This document shows, in pieces, positions 7,552 through 15,374 of a stretch of 25,405 bases of DNA. The DNA is taken from the IMG/VR virus record IMGVR_UViG_3300020455_000086, positions 1 through 25,405 of that record, one strand, 5' to 3'. The position numbers and the translations under genes are program-made. The notes beneath the pieces were generated by a model that searched no databases, was not told where the DNA came from, and saw only the letters and a program-made list of their open reading frames with translations. Each line of letters starts with the position of its first letter. Position 1 is the first letter of the stretch. Origin of the DNA: a virus.

Positions 7552-8564
7552 CATCATCATTTTTATCTGAGGTAGTTAAGACTATCGACAACGAATACGC
7601 AGGACTTTTATCTGAGGGTGGCGTAGGTGACATTGAATCATTTGTAGACACAGGTTCATATATTTTTAACGGTCTATTATCAGGTAGTATATACGGTGGC
7701 ATACCATCAAACAAAATTACTGCACTAGCAGGAGAATCAGGTACAGGTAAGACATTTTTCTGTCTTGGTGTTGTACAAAATTATCTAAAAGAAAATCCTG
7801 ATGCGGGTGTTGTTTACTTTGAGAGTGAGGCAGCAGTAACTAAACAAATGATTGACGAACGTGGCATAGATGGTTCACGTATGGTCTTAGTTCCTGTTAC
7901 TACCGTACAAGAATTCAGAACACAATCTATACAAATTCTAGATAAATATTTGAATCAACACAAAGATGAACGCAAACCTATGATGTTTGTGCTAGACTCT
8001 TTAGGAATGCTTTCAACCTCAAAAGAGTTGGCAGATTCTGCAGAAGGTAAAGACACACGTGACATGACTCGTGCTCAAGTGGTCAAGGCAATCTTCCGTA
8101 TCCTTACCTTAAAATTAGGTAAAGCAAATGTCCCATTACTTGTTACAAATCACACTTATGATGTCGTCGGTGCATACATCCCCACAAAAGAGATGGGGGG
8201 CGGTAGCGGTCTTAAGTACGCTGCTTCTACAATCATTTATCTATCGAAGAAAAAAGAAAAAGACGGTAAAGATGTCATTGGAAATGTTATCAAAGCAAAG
8301 GCTGCTAAGTCGCGTCTAACAAAGGAGAATGCAAGTGTGGATACCCGACTATTTTTTGATGCCAGAGGTCTGGACAGATACTACGGACTATTGGAACTGG
8401 GTGAAAAGTATGGAGTTTTTCCACGGAAAGGAAACAGGGTTGTTGTTGGCGAATCTTCCGTTTATCCTTCTGTTATTCTTGCCAACCCTGAGAAATATTT
8501 TACAGAAGAAGTAATGGAAAAACTTGACTGGGCAGCAAGTCAAGAATACAAGTATGGAATATAG
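7548..8564 (+). CDS. uvsX: UvsX RecA-like recombinase
   Basis: This strand-exchange protein coats single-stranded DNA and starts recombination-dependent replication in T4-like phages. It is 338 residues against about 391 in T4. Visible elements are Walker [10 protein letters not shown] (62-70), the catalytic-type acidic stretch VVYFESE (88-94), Walker [11 protein letters not shown] (145-154) and the LLVTNH strand (197-202) before a DNA-binding loop region with [11 protein letters not shown]. An ATGA overlap links it to 43, as in other marine T4-like phages. Its end overlaps an oxygenase-like gene by 11 bases. In T4, uvsX is followed by 40 and 41; here two oxygenase-like genes occupy the place of 40. 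Confidence 0.96.
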   Translation: MTSSFLSEVVKTIDNEYAGLLSEGGVGDIESFVDTGSYIFNGLLSGSIYGGIPSNKITALAGESGTGKTFFCLGVVQNYLKENPDAGVVYFESEAAVTKQMIDERGIDGSRMVLVPVTTVQEFRTQSIQILDKYLNQHKDERKPMMFVLDSLGMLSTSKELADSAEGKDTRDMTRAQVVKAIFRILTLKLGKANVPLLVTNHTYDVVGAYIPTKEMGGGSGLKYAASTIIYLSKKKEKDGKDVIGNVIKAKAAKSRLTKENASVDTRLFFDARGLDRYYGLLELGEKYGVFPRKGNRVVVGESSVYPSVILANPEKYFTEEVMEKLDWAASQEYKYGI

Positions 8565-9129
8565 TCTATTTTCATCACTAGTATTTCACCACCAGATAGA
8601 GAATTTCAATAAAGAACAATTAGTTGACTACGCATACTCTGAGAGAACAAAGTATCCTAGAGGTGCAGCAAATTCTAATGTAAGTGGTTGGCAGTCTGAA
8701 GGATTCTATCATCTAACAGACAATCCTGTAGTAGAGACTGTAGGTGCTGCATTATCAAAGTGTCACTTTTTTAAAGAACGTGTTATACTTAAGTTAAAGT
8801 CACTCTGGATTAATGTCAATGGCAAGGGTGCATTTAATATGGAGCACAACCACCCAGACTGTGACCTTGCAGCAGTCATATGGGTACAGGCACCAGAAAA
8901 CTCTGGTAAGTTAGTCTTTAAAAATCCACATGGGTTTACACATCATAAGATGAGCATGTATACTGATGAGGTACAAGCAAGAAACTACCAGTACACAGCA
9001 TATAATTTTAGACCTACAGAAGGTTCTATGTTATTGTTTCCGTCCTATCTAAATCACGCAGTTTTATTCAATGAATCTGACTATGATAGGATATCAATAT
9101 CGTTCAACATGGTTATGGAGTATAAATGA
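8554..9129 (+). CDS. 2OG-Fe(II) oxygenase-like protein with intact metal site
   Basis: This 191-residue protein has the pattern of phage 2-oxoglutarate/iron oxygenases of the TIGR02466 kind. H100-P-D102 gives the HxD metal pair, [13 protein letters not shown] carries the distal H168, and R179 in [10 protein letters not shown] would hold 2-oxoglutarate. The start is ATG 8554; a TTG at 8524 would lengthen it deep into uvsX and is disfavoured. The substrate is not evident. It lies in the replication operon between uvsX and 41 and overlaps the next gene by ATGA. This is the copy with the most complete active site among the three oxygenase-like genes from 8554 to 12068. Confidence 0.85.
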   Translation: MEYSLFSSLVFHHQIENFNKEQLVDYAYSERTKYPRGAANSNVSGWQSEGFYHLTDNPVVETVGAALSKCHFFKERVILKLKSLWINVNGKGAFNMEHNHPDCDLAAVIWVQAPENSGKLVFKNPHGFTHHKMSMYTDEVQARNYQYTAYNFRPTEGSMLLFPSYLNHAVLFNESDYDRISISFNMVMEYK

Positions 9130-9686
9130 GAGACGATTTATTCGCAGTACCTATTCGTAAATATCATCTCGATGATAACGATAGGTTTTTGTCTTTTGTA
9201 CAAGAAGCATATAATGCAAACAAATTTACAATGCCTTCTCCGTACCTAGAACAGGTACAATCGTTGCCCGCATGGATGACACCACTATATTCTGATATGC
9301 TAGAAGGTTTTATAAATGACCTCAATGTATCACAGACACATATTGCTGTTATAACTAGTGCTGCAATCAACGTATTAGAAAAAGGTGAGAGTATGGTCAG
9401 AAACCATACATTACCTAGTCACTATACTGCTACTCACTACGTTAGTGAGTCACCAGATTCATCAGATGTTTTCTATCATCCTGCTAAAACACTGATTGAA
9501 GCATTCAATACTGAGACAGAGGATTATCTATCTGCTGCAGGGTTGTATGTAAACCAAGGTGATGTTATAATACATCCATCTTACATTGAACATAGCACTC
9601 CTTCCGTAACAAAGAAGAGAATGACTATTACATTAACAGTATCATTACACAGACAAGATGAACGAAGTAGAGAATCTAGTAATTAA
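9126..9686 (+). CDS. 2OG-Fe(II) oxygenase-like protein, metal site apparently degenerate
   Basis: The 186-residue protein follows the same overall plan as the gene before it: an N-terminal FAVPI strand, a central strand region with RNHTLPSHYTATHYV (92-106) and a C-terminal QGDVIIHPSYIEHSTPSV with distal H156, then R165. The expected HxD pair is not clear: H94 is followed by T-L and no Asp is in the right place. It may therefore be a diverged, non-catalytic relative or use other ligands. It overlaps the previous gene by ATGA and the gene 41 start by 29 bases. Assignment to the fold is by pattern only. Confidence 0.65.
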   Translation: MRDDLFAVPIRKYHLDDNDRFLSFVQEAYNANKFTMPSPYLEQVQSLPAWMTPLYSDMLEGFINDLNVSQTHIAVITSAAINVLEKGESMVRNHTLPSHYTATHYVSESPDSSDVFYHPAKTLIEAFNTETEDYLSAAGLYVNQGDVIIHPSYIEHSTPSVTKKRMTITLTVSLHRQDERSRESSN

Positions 9687-11034
9687 GAACTTACTCTTAA
9701 ATGAGGAGTATGTTCGTAAAGCTCTACCATTTATAAAGTCAGAATATTTCTCAGAGATTACTCCGAGAAAGATATTTGATGTTACGTGTAAATACTTTAC
9801 GGATTACAGTGCCCTACCTACAAAGGAAGCACTGGTCATAGAGATAGGTCAACTGACTGGTATCTCTGATGACCAACATAAACAAATTGTAAAAGCAATA
9901 TCAGAGATTGACTCTGAGGTATCTGACTTCGACTGGATACTAGACACTACAGAAAAGTGGTGTCAAGAACGTGCATTATATCTTGCACTCATGTCATCAA
10001 TTAAAATTGCAGAAGGCAATGATGAGAAGAGAGCAACGGGTGCAATCCCCACTATACTATCTGAAGCACTTGCAGTAACATTCGACAACCACATTGGTCA
10101 CGATTACCTAGAAGACTATGAAGAACGCTATGAGTTCTACCATCAAAAAGAAGAGAAGATTCCATTTGATTTGGAATTCTTCAACAGAATTACAAAAGGT
10201 GGTCTCCCTAACAAAACTCTTAATGTCGCTCTTGCTGGCACTGGGGTTGGTAAGTCTTTATTCATGTGTCATTGTGCCAGTAGTACTTTGCTACAGGGTA
10301 AAAACGTCCTGTATATTACTTTGGAAATGGCAGAGGAAAAAATTGCTGAGAGGATAGACTCTAACCTATTAAACTGTGATATACAAAACATAACTGAGTT
10401 ACCTAAACTTATGTTTGAGAACAAGGTAACAAACATAGCAAAGAAGACACAGGGTAAACTTGTTATCAAGGAATATCCTACAGCATCTGCAAGTGTGTCA
10501 CACTTCAGAGCATTACTGAATGACCTTGCCTTGAAAAAATCATTCAGTCCTGATATAATATTCATAGATTATCTAAATATCTGTGCATCTAGCAGATATT
10601 CCAAACTAGGTAATGTCAACTCATACTCATACATCAAAGCAATTGCTGAGGAACTACGTGGTCTCGCAGTTGAATCAAATGTCCCTATTGTATCAGCAAC
10701 ACAAACCACTCGTAGTGGGTATGGTAGTAGTGACGTTGATCTTACAGATACCTCTGAGTCATTCGGTCTTCCCGCTACTGCCGACCTTATGTTTGCTCTT
10801 ATTTCTACTGAGGAACTCGAAGAAATAAATCAAATAATGGTCAAACAGTTGAAGAATAGATACAATGACCCTACAATTAACAAGAGATTTGTAGTGGGTA
10901 TTGACAGAGCGAAGATGAGACTGTATGATGTTGAACAAGAAGCACAGAGTAATCTAACTGACTCTAATCAAGATGTTAACATCGTCTCAGTCAAAGAAGA
11001 CCTCTCTCAAAAATTTGCTAAACTAAAAATTTAA
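9658..11034 (+). CDS. 41: Replicative DNA helicase (T4 gp41-like, DnaB family)
   Basis: This hexameric 5'-3' helicase unwinds the fork and pairs with primase gp61. The 458 residues (T4 gp41 is about 475) comprise an N-terminal helical domain (1-150) and a RecA-like motor. Walker A is AGTGVGKS (193-200), Walker B is DIIFIDYLNIC (299-309), and later elements include SATQTTRSGYGSSD and a C-terminal KNRYNDP. The ATG at 9658 lies inside the end of the preceding oxygenase-like gene. The gene ends 4 bases before mazG. A promoter-like sequence for mazG lies within its last 140 bases (10901-10929). Gene 61 is about 10 kb downstream rather than adjacent. Confidence 0.95.
   Translation: MNEVENLVIKNLLLNEEYVRKALPFIKSEYFSEITPRKIFDVTCKYFTDYSALPTKEALVIEIGQLTGISDDQHKQIVKAISEIDSEVSDFDWILDTTEKWCQERALYLALMSSIKIAEGNDEKRATGAIPTILSEALAVTFDNHIGHDYLEDYEERYEFYHQKEEKIPFDLEFFNRITKGGLPNKTLNVALAGTGVGKSLFMCHCASSTLLQGKNVLYITLEMAEEKIAERIDSNLLNCDIQNITELPKLMFENKVTNIAKKTQGKLVIKEYPTASASVSHFRALLNDLALKKSFSPDIIFIDYLNICASSRYSKLGNVNSYSYIKAIAEELRGLAVESNVPIVSATQTTRSGYGSSDVDLTDTSESFGLPATADLMFALISTEELEEINQIMVKQLKNRYNDPTINKRFVVGIDRAKMRLYDVEQEAQSNLTDSNQDVNIVSVKEDLSQKFAKLKI
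10901..10929 (+). promoter_or_regulatory. Sigma70-type promoter upstream of mazG
   Basis: Perfect TTGACA (10901-10906), a 17-base spacer and TATGAT (10924-10929, one mismatch) lie inside the gene 41 coding end, about 110 bases before the mazG ATG. The geometry matches the three other early promoters in the window. Because it overlaps coding sequence it is less certain than the one at 3978. Confidence 0.4.
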
Positions 11035-11038
11035 TTTC

Positions 11039-11443
11039 ATGACAATAGATTTTGATAAGTACACTGTATTCGTGGATGGTGTCACATCCGATTCCAGTAA
11101 AGATTTTGTCTATCTTGCTGATCGTCTGGTTGAACTTGACAGAAAGGGTGCCAATATTGAACGCCTTACCACTGCTGGCGTTGGCCTTGCTGCTGAGTCT
11201 GGTGAATTTCTGGAGATTGTTAAAAAGATGGTCTTCCAAGGGAAGCCATGGAACGATGATAATAGAAAGCATCTCATTATTGAGTTGGGTGATGTTATGT
11301 GGTATGTGGCACAAGCTTGTATGGCTCTGGACATATCTTTCGATGAGGTAATTGAAGGTAACATCAAGAAATTAGAGAAAAGATATCCTGGCGGTCATTT
11401 TGATATTCATGACTCCGAAAATCGTGCAGCAGACGACCTCTAA
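11039..11443 (+). CDS. mazG: MazG-type nucleoside triphosphate pyrophosphohydrolase
   Basis: This all-alpha pyrophosphohydrolase would convert (d)NTPs to (d)NMPs. The 134-residue protein has the paired metal-binding motifs of the family: AAESGEFLEIVKK (51-63, E53/E56) and ELGDVMWYV (82-90, E82/D85), with an interposed FQGKPWN loop. mazG is a common cyanophage accessory gene; proposed roles are adjusting alarmone or nucleotide pools, but the true substrate in phages is debated. It starts 4 bases after gene 41, and its end overlaps the next oxygenase-like gene by 35 bases. A sigma70-type promoter candidate lies about 110 bases upstream. Confidence 0.93.
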   Translation: MTIDFDKYTVFVDGVTSDSSKDFVYLADRLVELDRKGANIERLTTAGVGLAAESGEFLEIVKKMVFQGKPWNDDNRKHLIIELGDVMWYVAQACMALDISFDEVIEGNIKKLEKRYPGGHFDIHDSENRAADDL

Positions 11444-12068
11444 TTTTCATCAGGCATTTCCCCTGATAGTATATGAAAAGAAATTATCTGGTTTTCTGTC
11501 CTCACTCTACAAGAGTTTTGAGGATGGAAAATTTGACAATTCTACAGGTAAAATAGTAGGTGAACATCATGGTAAAGTCCTTATACATCACGACAAAAGA
11601 CTTAGACCTTTCTTCAAACAGGTAACTAATTCTGTTTATGAGTACCTAGATTATTTTAAGATAGATAAATCTGCATTCAAGGTAAATTTTGTCAAGACAT
11701 GGTTTACTATATGTGACCCACAGCAGACACTACCTATGCATTATCATAGTTGCTCACACATATCATGGATTTACTACATACAAACACCAGGTGACCCACT
11801 AGTTTTACATCATAAAAACCCTAACGAATGGTTCGGAGATGCCTTTAGATTTATTACAGAGAATAGGTTCAACAATGGTGACGGATACGTCATCAATCCG
11901 ACTACAGAGCATCTTATTATGTTTCCTAGTAGTATTGAACATTATACTTCTGCTGAGGATAGACAACATCAAAGAATTTCTCTGGTTGGTGACATCATAC
12001 TGACACTAAAAGACCGTACAGATAGTGAGTCTGGTCTACTACCTTCACAATACTGGAAACAATTCTAA
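11409..12068 (+). CDS. 2OG-Fe(II) oxygenase-like protein
   Basis: This 219-residue protein has an FPLIVYEKKL start strand, a central WFTICDPQQTLPMHYHSCSH region (98-117) and a C-terminal LIMFPSSIEHYT (169-180, distal H178) followed by R189 in QRISLVGD. That is the usual order of the double-stranded beta-helix fold of 2OG-Fe(II) oxygenases. H111 or H113 could be the first metal ligand, but no Asp follows in an HxD spacing, so the site may use a different ligand or be inactive. ATG 11409 is preferred over TTG 11400; both overlap mazG. It closes the replication segment and is followed by an 8-base gap. The substrate is unknown. Confidence 0.75.
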   Translation: MTPKIVQQTTSNFHQAFPLIVYEKKLSGFLSSLYKSFEDGKFDNSTGKIVGEHHGKVLIHHDKRLRPFFKQVTNSVYEYLDYFKIDKSAFKVNFVKTWFTICDPQQTLPMHYHSCSHISWIYYIQTPGDPLVLHHKNPNEWFGDAFRFITENRFNNGDGYVINPTTEHLIMFPSSIEHYTSAEDRQHQRISLVGDIILTLKDRTDSESGLLPSQYWKQF

Positions 12069-12076
12069 ATAGTACC

Positions 12077-13579
12077 ATGGGACTAGTATCAAAAACCAAA
12101 GACCAATTATTAGACATTGGAAACCCTAATCCATCAGAGAAAACTGAACTTGAAAGTGCTCTAGATGCTGGTGGTGGTAAGGATGTTGCATGGTTTTATG
12201 ACAATAAGTTTAAATCATGGGGTGCAAGAACAGAATATTTAATTAAAGCAAACGCCAGTGTGATAGACAAACTATTGCAGGGGTATCAAGGAACTATTAC
12301 AAAAAGAAGTGGGTCTGGTAAGGCAGGAGCAACGTACCAAATTGGTAGACAGAAGGTACAATTCCTGACAACAGGTAAAGTAGCATCAGCAACTGGTGGT
12401 ACTGTATCTGAAACAACCATGACTAAGATACAGGAACGAGGTTCCGCAAAAGTATTTGAGTATGCGATAGAAAAAAATAAAACTTACAACAGTCTAGAGA
12501 GAATGACTGCTGATAAAGATTTGATGGATGATTTGACTGAGATATGGAGGGTAGGTTCAAACAATCAATTAAGAAATGTTGACGAGGAATGGTTAGAGAG
12601 TTTTTATAAACAACAGAAGGCATTAATACAGAAGATAGGTAGACCAAACTTTACCACATTTAATCGTGATGGTGGGTTTATGGAATACATTAGTGATGTT
12701 GTTAAAGACCTTGGTATATCTCAAAAAGATAATTGGGATCCCGCTGACATATGGTTGATACAAGACGAGAAAAAAGCAAGAGATTTGATAAAAAAAGTGT
12801 TAGAAAGAGGTACAGGTAATTCACCAGCCTCACGATTGACTGAATTAAATGCTATAATGAGGGTACTATTCAATACTAAACAAGTGTTTGGCATCTCCCT
12901 TAAAAAGATAGCAAGAGGTTCTCAAGATGCACGTATAACATTCAACAATCACACCATGAAATTCTTTAAAGAAATGGCAGCGTTGGAGTTTTCATTCACC
13001 TATGCAAAATGTTCTATGGGTAGAAAGAATGATAAAAATGGTACAGTAACATTAGCAACACAAGACTCTAGATTTGTCATACAATCTAATTCTGGAGCAA
13101 CATATGACTTTCAGATAAAGGCAAATGACTCTACAAAATTTAGTGGTTTAAAATATGAACCAACTGCTAAGGGTTCTAACGCTGCTAGACTAGGTAAAGC
13201 AACAGTAGAACTAGTCGTTAGAGCAATGCAAGACCATAAATTGACATTTGATAAAGCATCATCAGCATATCCAAAAACTGCATCAGAATTTATGGTAGAA
13301 CAAACTGCATATAAAGTAATGATAAAAGATTTGATACGAGAAGGTGTAGATGTAGGTGTAAGAGATGAGCAAGAAGCAATTGATAATATACTTTTTGTCT
13401 ATGGTACAAAACCATTTGTAGCTAATGCTAAACTACAACAGATAACTTGGTTACATAAGGTGTTAGTAGGTATCCCAAGGAATGAACGTAACGAGTTCTG
13501 TTCTGATATGATTTTCCTCGCAATGAAAGTTGGTAGAGGTCGTCTTGATAGATACGGTCCTTTCGCAAAGATATACTAA
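12077..13579 (+). CDS. Large conserved-looking protein of unknown function (500 residues)
   Basis: No standard family is recognised. Visible segments are a Gly/Ser-rich region (about 77-95), SETTMTKIQERGSAKVFEYA (about 111-130), NWDPADIWLIQD (about 220-231) and VFGISLKKIARGSQDARITF (about 272-291). The Trp-x-Pro-x-Asp-Ile-Trp and GISLKK patterns also occur, in my recollection, in uncharacterised proteins of other large phages; I have not verified this. It has no signal peptide or membrane span. Its stop overlaps the start of the ligase-like gene by one base, and that gene overlaps the adenylyltransferase-like gene, so the three form a translationally linked set that may act together. A nuclease or nucleic-acid-binding role would be compatible but is not shown. 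Confidence 0.85.
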   Translation: MGLVSKTKDQLLDIGNPNPSEKTELESALDAGGGKDVAWFYDNKFKSWGARTEYLIKANASVIDKLLQGYQGTITKRSGSGKAGATYQIGRQKVQFLTTGKVASATGGTVSETTMTKIQERGSAKVFEYAIEKNKTYNSLERMTADKDLMDDLTEIWRVGSNNQLRNVDEEWLESFYKQQKALIQKIGRPNFTTFNRDGGFMEYISDVVKDLGISQKDNWDPADIWLIQDEKKARDLIKKVLERGTGNSPASRLTELNAIMRVLFNTKQVFGISLKKIARGSQDARITFNNHTMKFFKEMAALEFSFTYAKCSMGRKNDKNGTVTLATQDSRFVIQSNSGATYDFQIKANDSTKFSGLKYEPTAKGSNAARLGKATVELVVRAMQDHKLTFDKASSAYPKTASEFMVEQTAYKVMIKDLIREGVDVGVRDEQEAIDNILFVYGTKPFVANAKLQQITWLHKVLVGIPRNERNEFCSDMIFLAMKVGRGRLDRYGPFAKIY

Positions 13580-14799
13580 TGTCGAAGAATACTCACCTAG
13601 AACACCTAGAAGACAGTATCTTGTTAGATGGTGAGCAAGGTGCTAAGGATGCATTTATGTTTTTAGATGAGTTAGCGAGAGTATTCACAGGTGTACAGAA
13701 AAATAACTTTAAAATCACTACAAAGTGGGACGGTGCCCCTGCTGTATTTTGTGGATTATATCCTGGCACTGATAAGTTTTTCGTAGGGACTAAATCGGTC
13801 TTCAATGTCAATGCCAAAATCAATTTTACAAACGAAGATGTGGATCATAATCATGGTAACTCACCAGGCTTGGTTAGCAAACTCAAAGACTGCCTAAAGT
13901 ATCTACCAGAATTAGGTATAAAAGGCATAGCACAGGGTGATTTGCTATTTACTGATGATAAGAAAGAAAAAAATATTAATGGGACAGATTGTATTCTCTT
14001 CCAACCTAACACAATCACCTATTGTATACCAAAAGAGGATGAATTATATGGTAAGGCATCCAAAGCAAAACTTGGCGTAGTATTTCACACAAAGTATACT
14101 GGTAACAGCATAGAAAATATGAACGCATCATTTGGATATGATGTATCACAGTTAAATGACAGTAAAAACGTGCTAGTTTTGAGTGCGGAGACAGGTCAAC
14201 TAGGTGCGGATACATTACTAACAGAAAGAGAAAAAAATAGTCTATCAAAACTAAAAACTACCAGTCAAACATCTCTAGGAAATGCTTCTAAATTCTTAGA
14301 TGAGGTTGCAGAGCAGATAAAAACAAAAGACCAGTTAGTTATAGGAACTAGACTAAAGATATTCTTTAACAAGTACGTACGTGAGGGTAAAAAACTACCA
14401 TCTGACAAGGTATTTGTCAAAGAATTTCAACAATATTTTGAGACAGAAGTAAAGAAGGCAGCAGACAAAGTAAAGACACCAAAAGCAAAGGCAGCGAAAC
14501 TTACTAAATTGTATGATGGTTTGGATATGATAAAAGACCATGAAAAAGCACTTAAAAGCACAGTAAATTTGTATTCTGCATTGCAGTCTGCTAAGGAATT
14601 ATTCATCCGCAAACTAGAAAAAGGTGAGAGGTTTGGTACATATCTTAGAACAGAGAACGGATACAAAATTACAGCACCAGAAGGGTATGTTGCTATACAG
14701 GATGGAAACAATGCAGTCAAACTAGTTGACCGTCTGTCATTCTCAGTTGCAAACTTCAACGTAGAGAAGAACTGGGTCGCAGGAGATAAACCACAATGA
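13579..14799 (+). CDS. Nucleotidyltransferase/ligase-like protein (KxDG superfamily)
   Basis: The 406-residue protein carries signs of the covalent nucleotidyltransferase superfamily (DNA/RNA ligases, capping enzymes): KWDG (49-52) as motif I with K49 the candidate nucleotide-linked lysine, GIAQGDLLF (116-124), GVVFHTKYTG (166-175), and near the C-terminus PEGYVAI (367-373) as an EGxV motif IV with K381 in KLVDR as motif V. The EGYV motif lies some 315 residues after K49, much further than in ordinary ligases, because a helical, Lys-rich insertion (about 205-350) intervenes. The motifs are visible; ligase activity is inference. An RNA- or DNA-end repair role, or another adenylation, is possible. 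The neighbours are a 500-residue unknown protein (1-base overlap) and an NMN-adenylyltransferase-like protein (ATGA overlap). Confidence 0.8.
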   Translation: MSKNTHLEHLEDSILLDGEQGAKDAFMFLDELARVFTGVQKNNFKITTKWDGAPAVFCGLYPGTDKFFVGTKSVFNVNAKINFTNEDVDHNHGNSPGLVSKLKDCLKYLPELGIKGIAQGDLLFTDDKKEKNINGTDCILFQPNTITYCIPKEDELYGKASKAKLGVVFHTKYTGNSIENMNASFGYDVSQLNDSKNVLVLSAETGQLGADTLLTEREKNSLSKLKTTSQTSLGNASKFLDEVAEQIKTKDQLVIGTRLKIFFNKYVREGKKLPSDKVFVKEFQQYFETEVKKAADKVKTPKAKAAKLTKLYDGLDMIKDHEKALKSTVNLYSALQSAKELFIRKLEKGERFGTYLRTENGYKITAPEGYVAIQDGNNAVKLVDRLSFSVANFNVEKNWVAGDKPQ

Positions 14800-15347
14800 A
14801 GAAAGTTGTATTTACGTTTGGTAGATTCAATCCACCTACCATAGGACATGAGAAATTAATCAGGGCAGTAGAGAAAGAAGCGGGTTCTGCTGACTGGTTG
14901 ATTATAGCGTCACAATCAGTAGACGCAAAGAAGAATCCTCTACCTTATGAGTACAAAGTAGAGGTAATGAAGAAGATGTTTCCTTTTGCGGAGAAACATA
15001 TAGATGATGGTGCATGTTGTAAGACACCTATAGATGTTATGAAGCATCTAATGATGAAAGAATACACTGATGTTGTAATGGTCGTAGGTTCTGACAGAGT
15101 AGGTGCTATGAAGTTTGTCAAAGACTATAATAGAAAGGATGATTACTCCTTTAATACAGTAGAAATTGCTAATGCAGGACAGAGAGACCCAGACGCGGAT
15201 GGTGCTACTGGTATGTCCGCATCTAAAATGAGAGAGGCAGCAAAGAATTCAAGCACTACGGAATTTTTGACGGGAATACCTGATACAATGAGTATAGATG
15301 ACAAGTTAAAGCTCATGGCAGAAGTTAGAAAAGGTATGGGTTTATAA
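14796..15347 (+). CDS. NMN-adenylyltransferase-like nucleotidyltransferase (HxGH family)
   Basis: The 183-residue protein begins with GRFNPPTIGH (9-18), the nucleotide-binding TxGH signature of the cytidylyltransferase/NMN-adenylyltransferase fold. Later it has VVGSDR (about 94-99) and GMSASKMREAA (about 143-153), matching the ISxTKxR-type second motif of the family. The likely reaction joins ATP to NMN or a similar mononucleotide with release of pyrophosphate; the actual substrate cannot be read from sequence. It overlaps the ligase-like gene by ATGA. If that partner uses or releases NMN or NAD, the pair would be complementary, but this is only an inference. A late promoter octamer overlaps its last bases. 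Confidence 0.85.
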   Translation: MKKVVFTFGRFNPPTIGHEKLIRAVEKEAGSADWLIIASQSVDAKKNPLPYEYKVEVMKKMFPFAEKHIDDGACCKTPIDVMKHLMMKEYTDVVMVVGSDRVGAMKFVKDYNRKDDYSFNTVEIANAGQRDPDADGATGMSASKMREAAKNSSTTEFLTGIPDTMSIDDKLKLMAEVRKGMGL

Positions 15348-15350
15348 ATA
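15343..15350 (+). promoter_or_regulatory. T4-type late promoter (perfect TATAAATA)
   Basis: TATAAATA at 15343-15350 is identical to the T4 late-promoter octamer recognised by the gp55-directed polymerase, and matches the late motif described for cyanophages. It overlaps the stop of the preceding gene and lies 24 bases before ATG 15375 of a virion-type gene, the expected spacing. Confidence 0.8.
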
Positions 15351-15374
15351 AATTTGATATGTACATCTATATTA

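Noticed and set aside
7940-7960. GATAAATA-like and other TAAATA strings inside genes (also near 9310 and 21337)
   Set aside because: They lie deep inside coding sequence without a gene start downstream at suitable distance; AT-rich DNA gives such matches by chance.
8524-8553. TTG start adding 10 residues to the oxygenase-like gene after uvsX
   Set aside because: ATG 8554 gives the expected N-terminus (YSLFSSLVF strand) and a shorter overlap with uvsX.
12064-12071. TCTAAATA just before the 500-residue gene, near to a late octamer
   Set aside because: It ends only 5 bases before the ATG, so a transcript would begin at or after the start codon; it also overlaps the preceding stop.
15354-15374. 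TTG start adding 7 residues to the virion-type protein
   Set aside because: It begins 4 bases after the late promoter octamer, where the RNA would start; ATG 15375 fits better.
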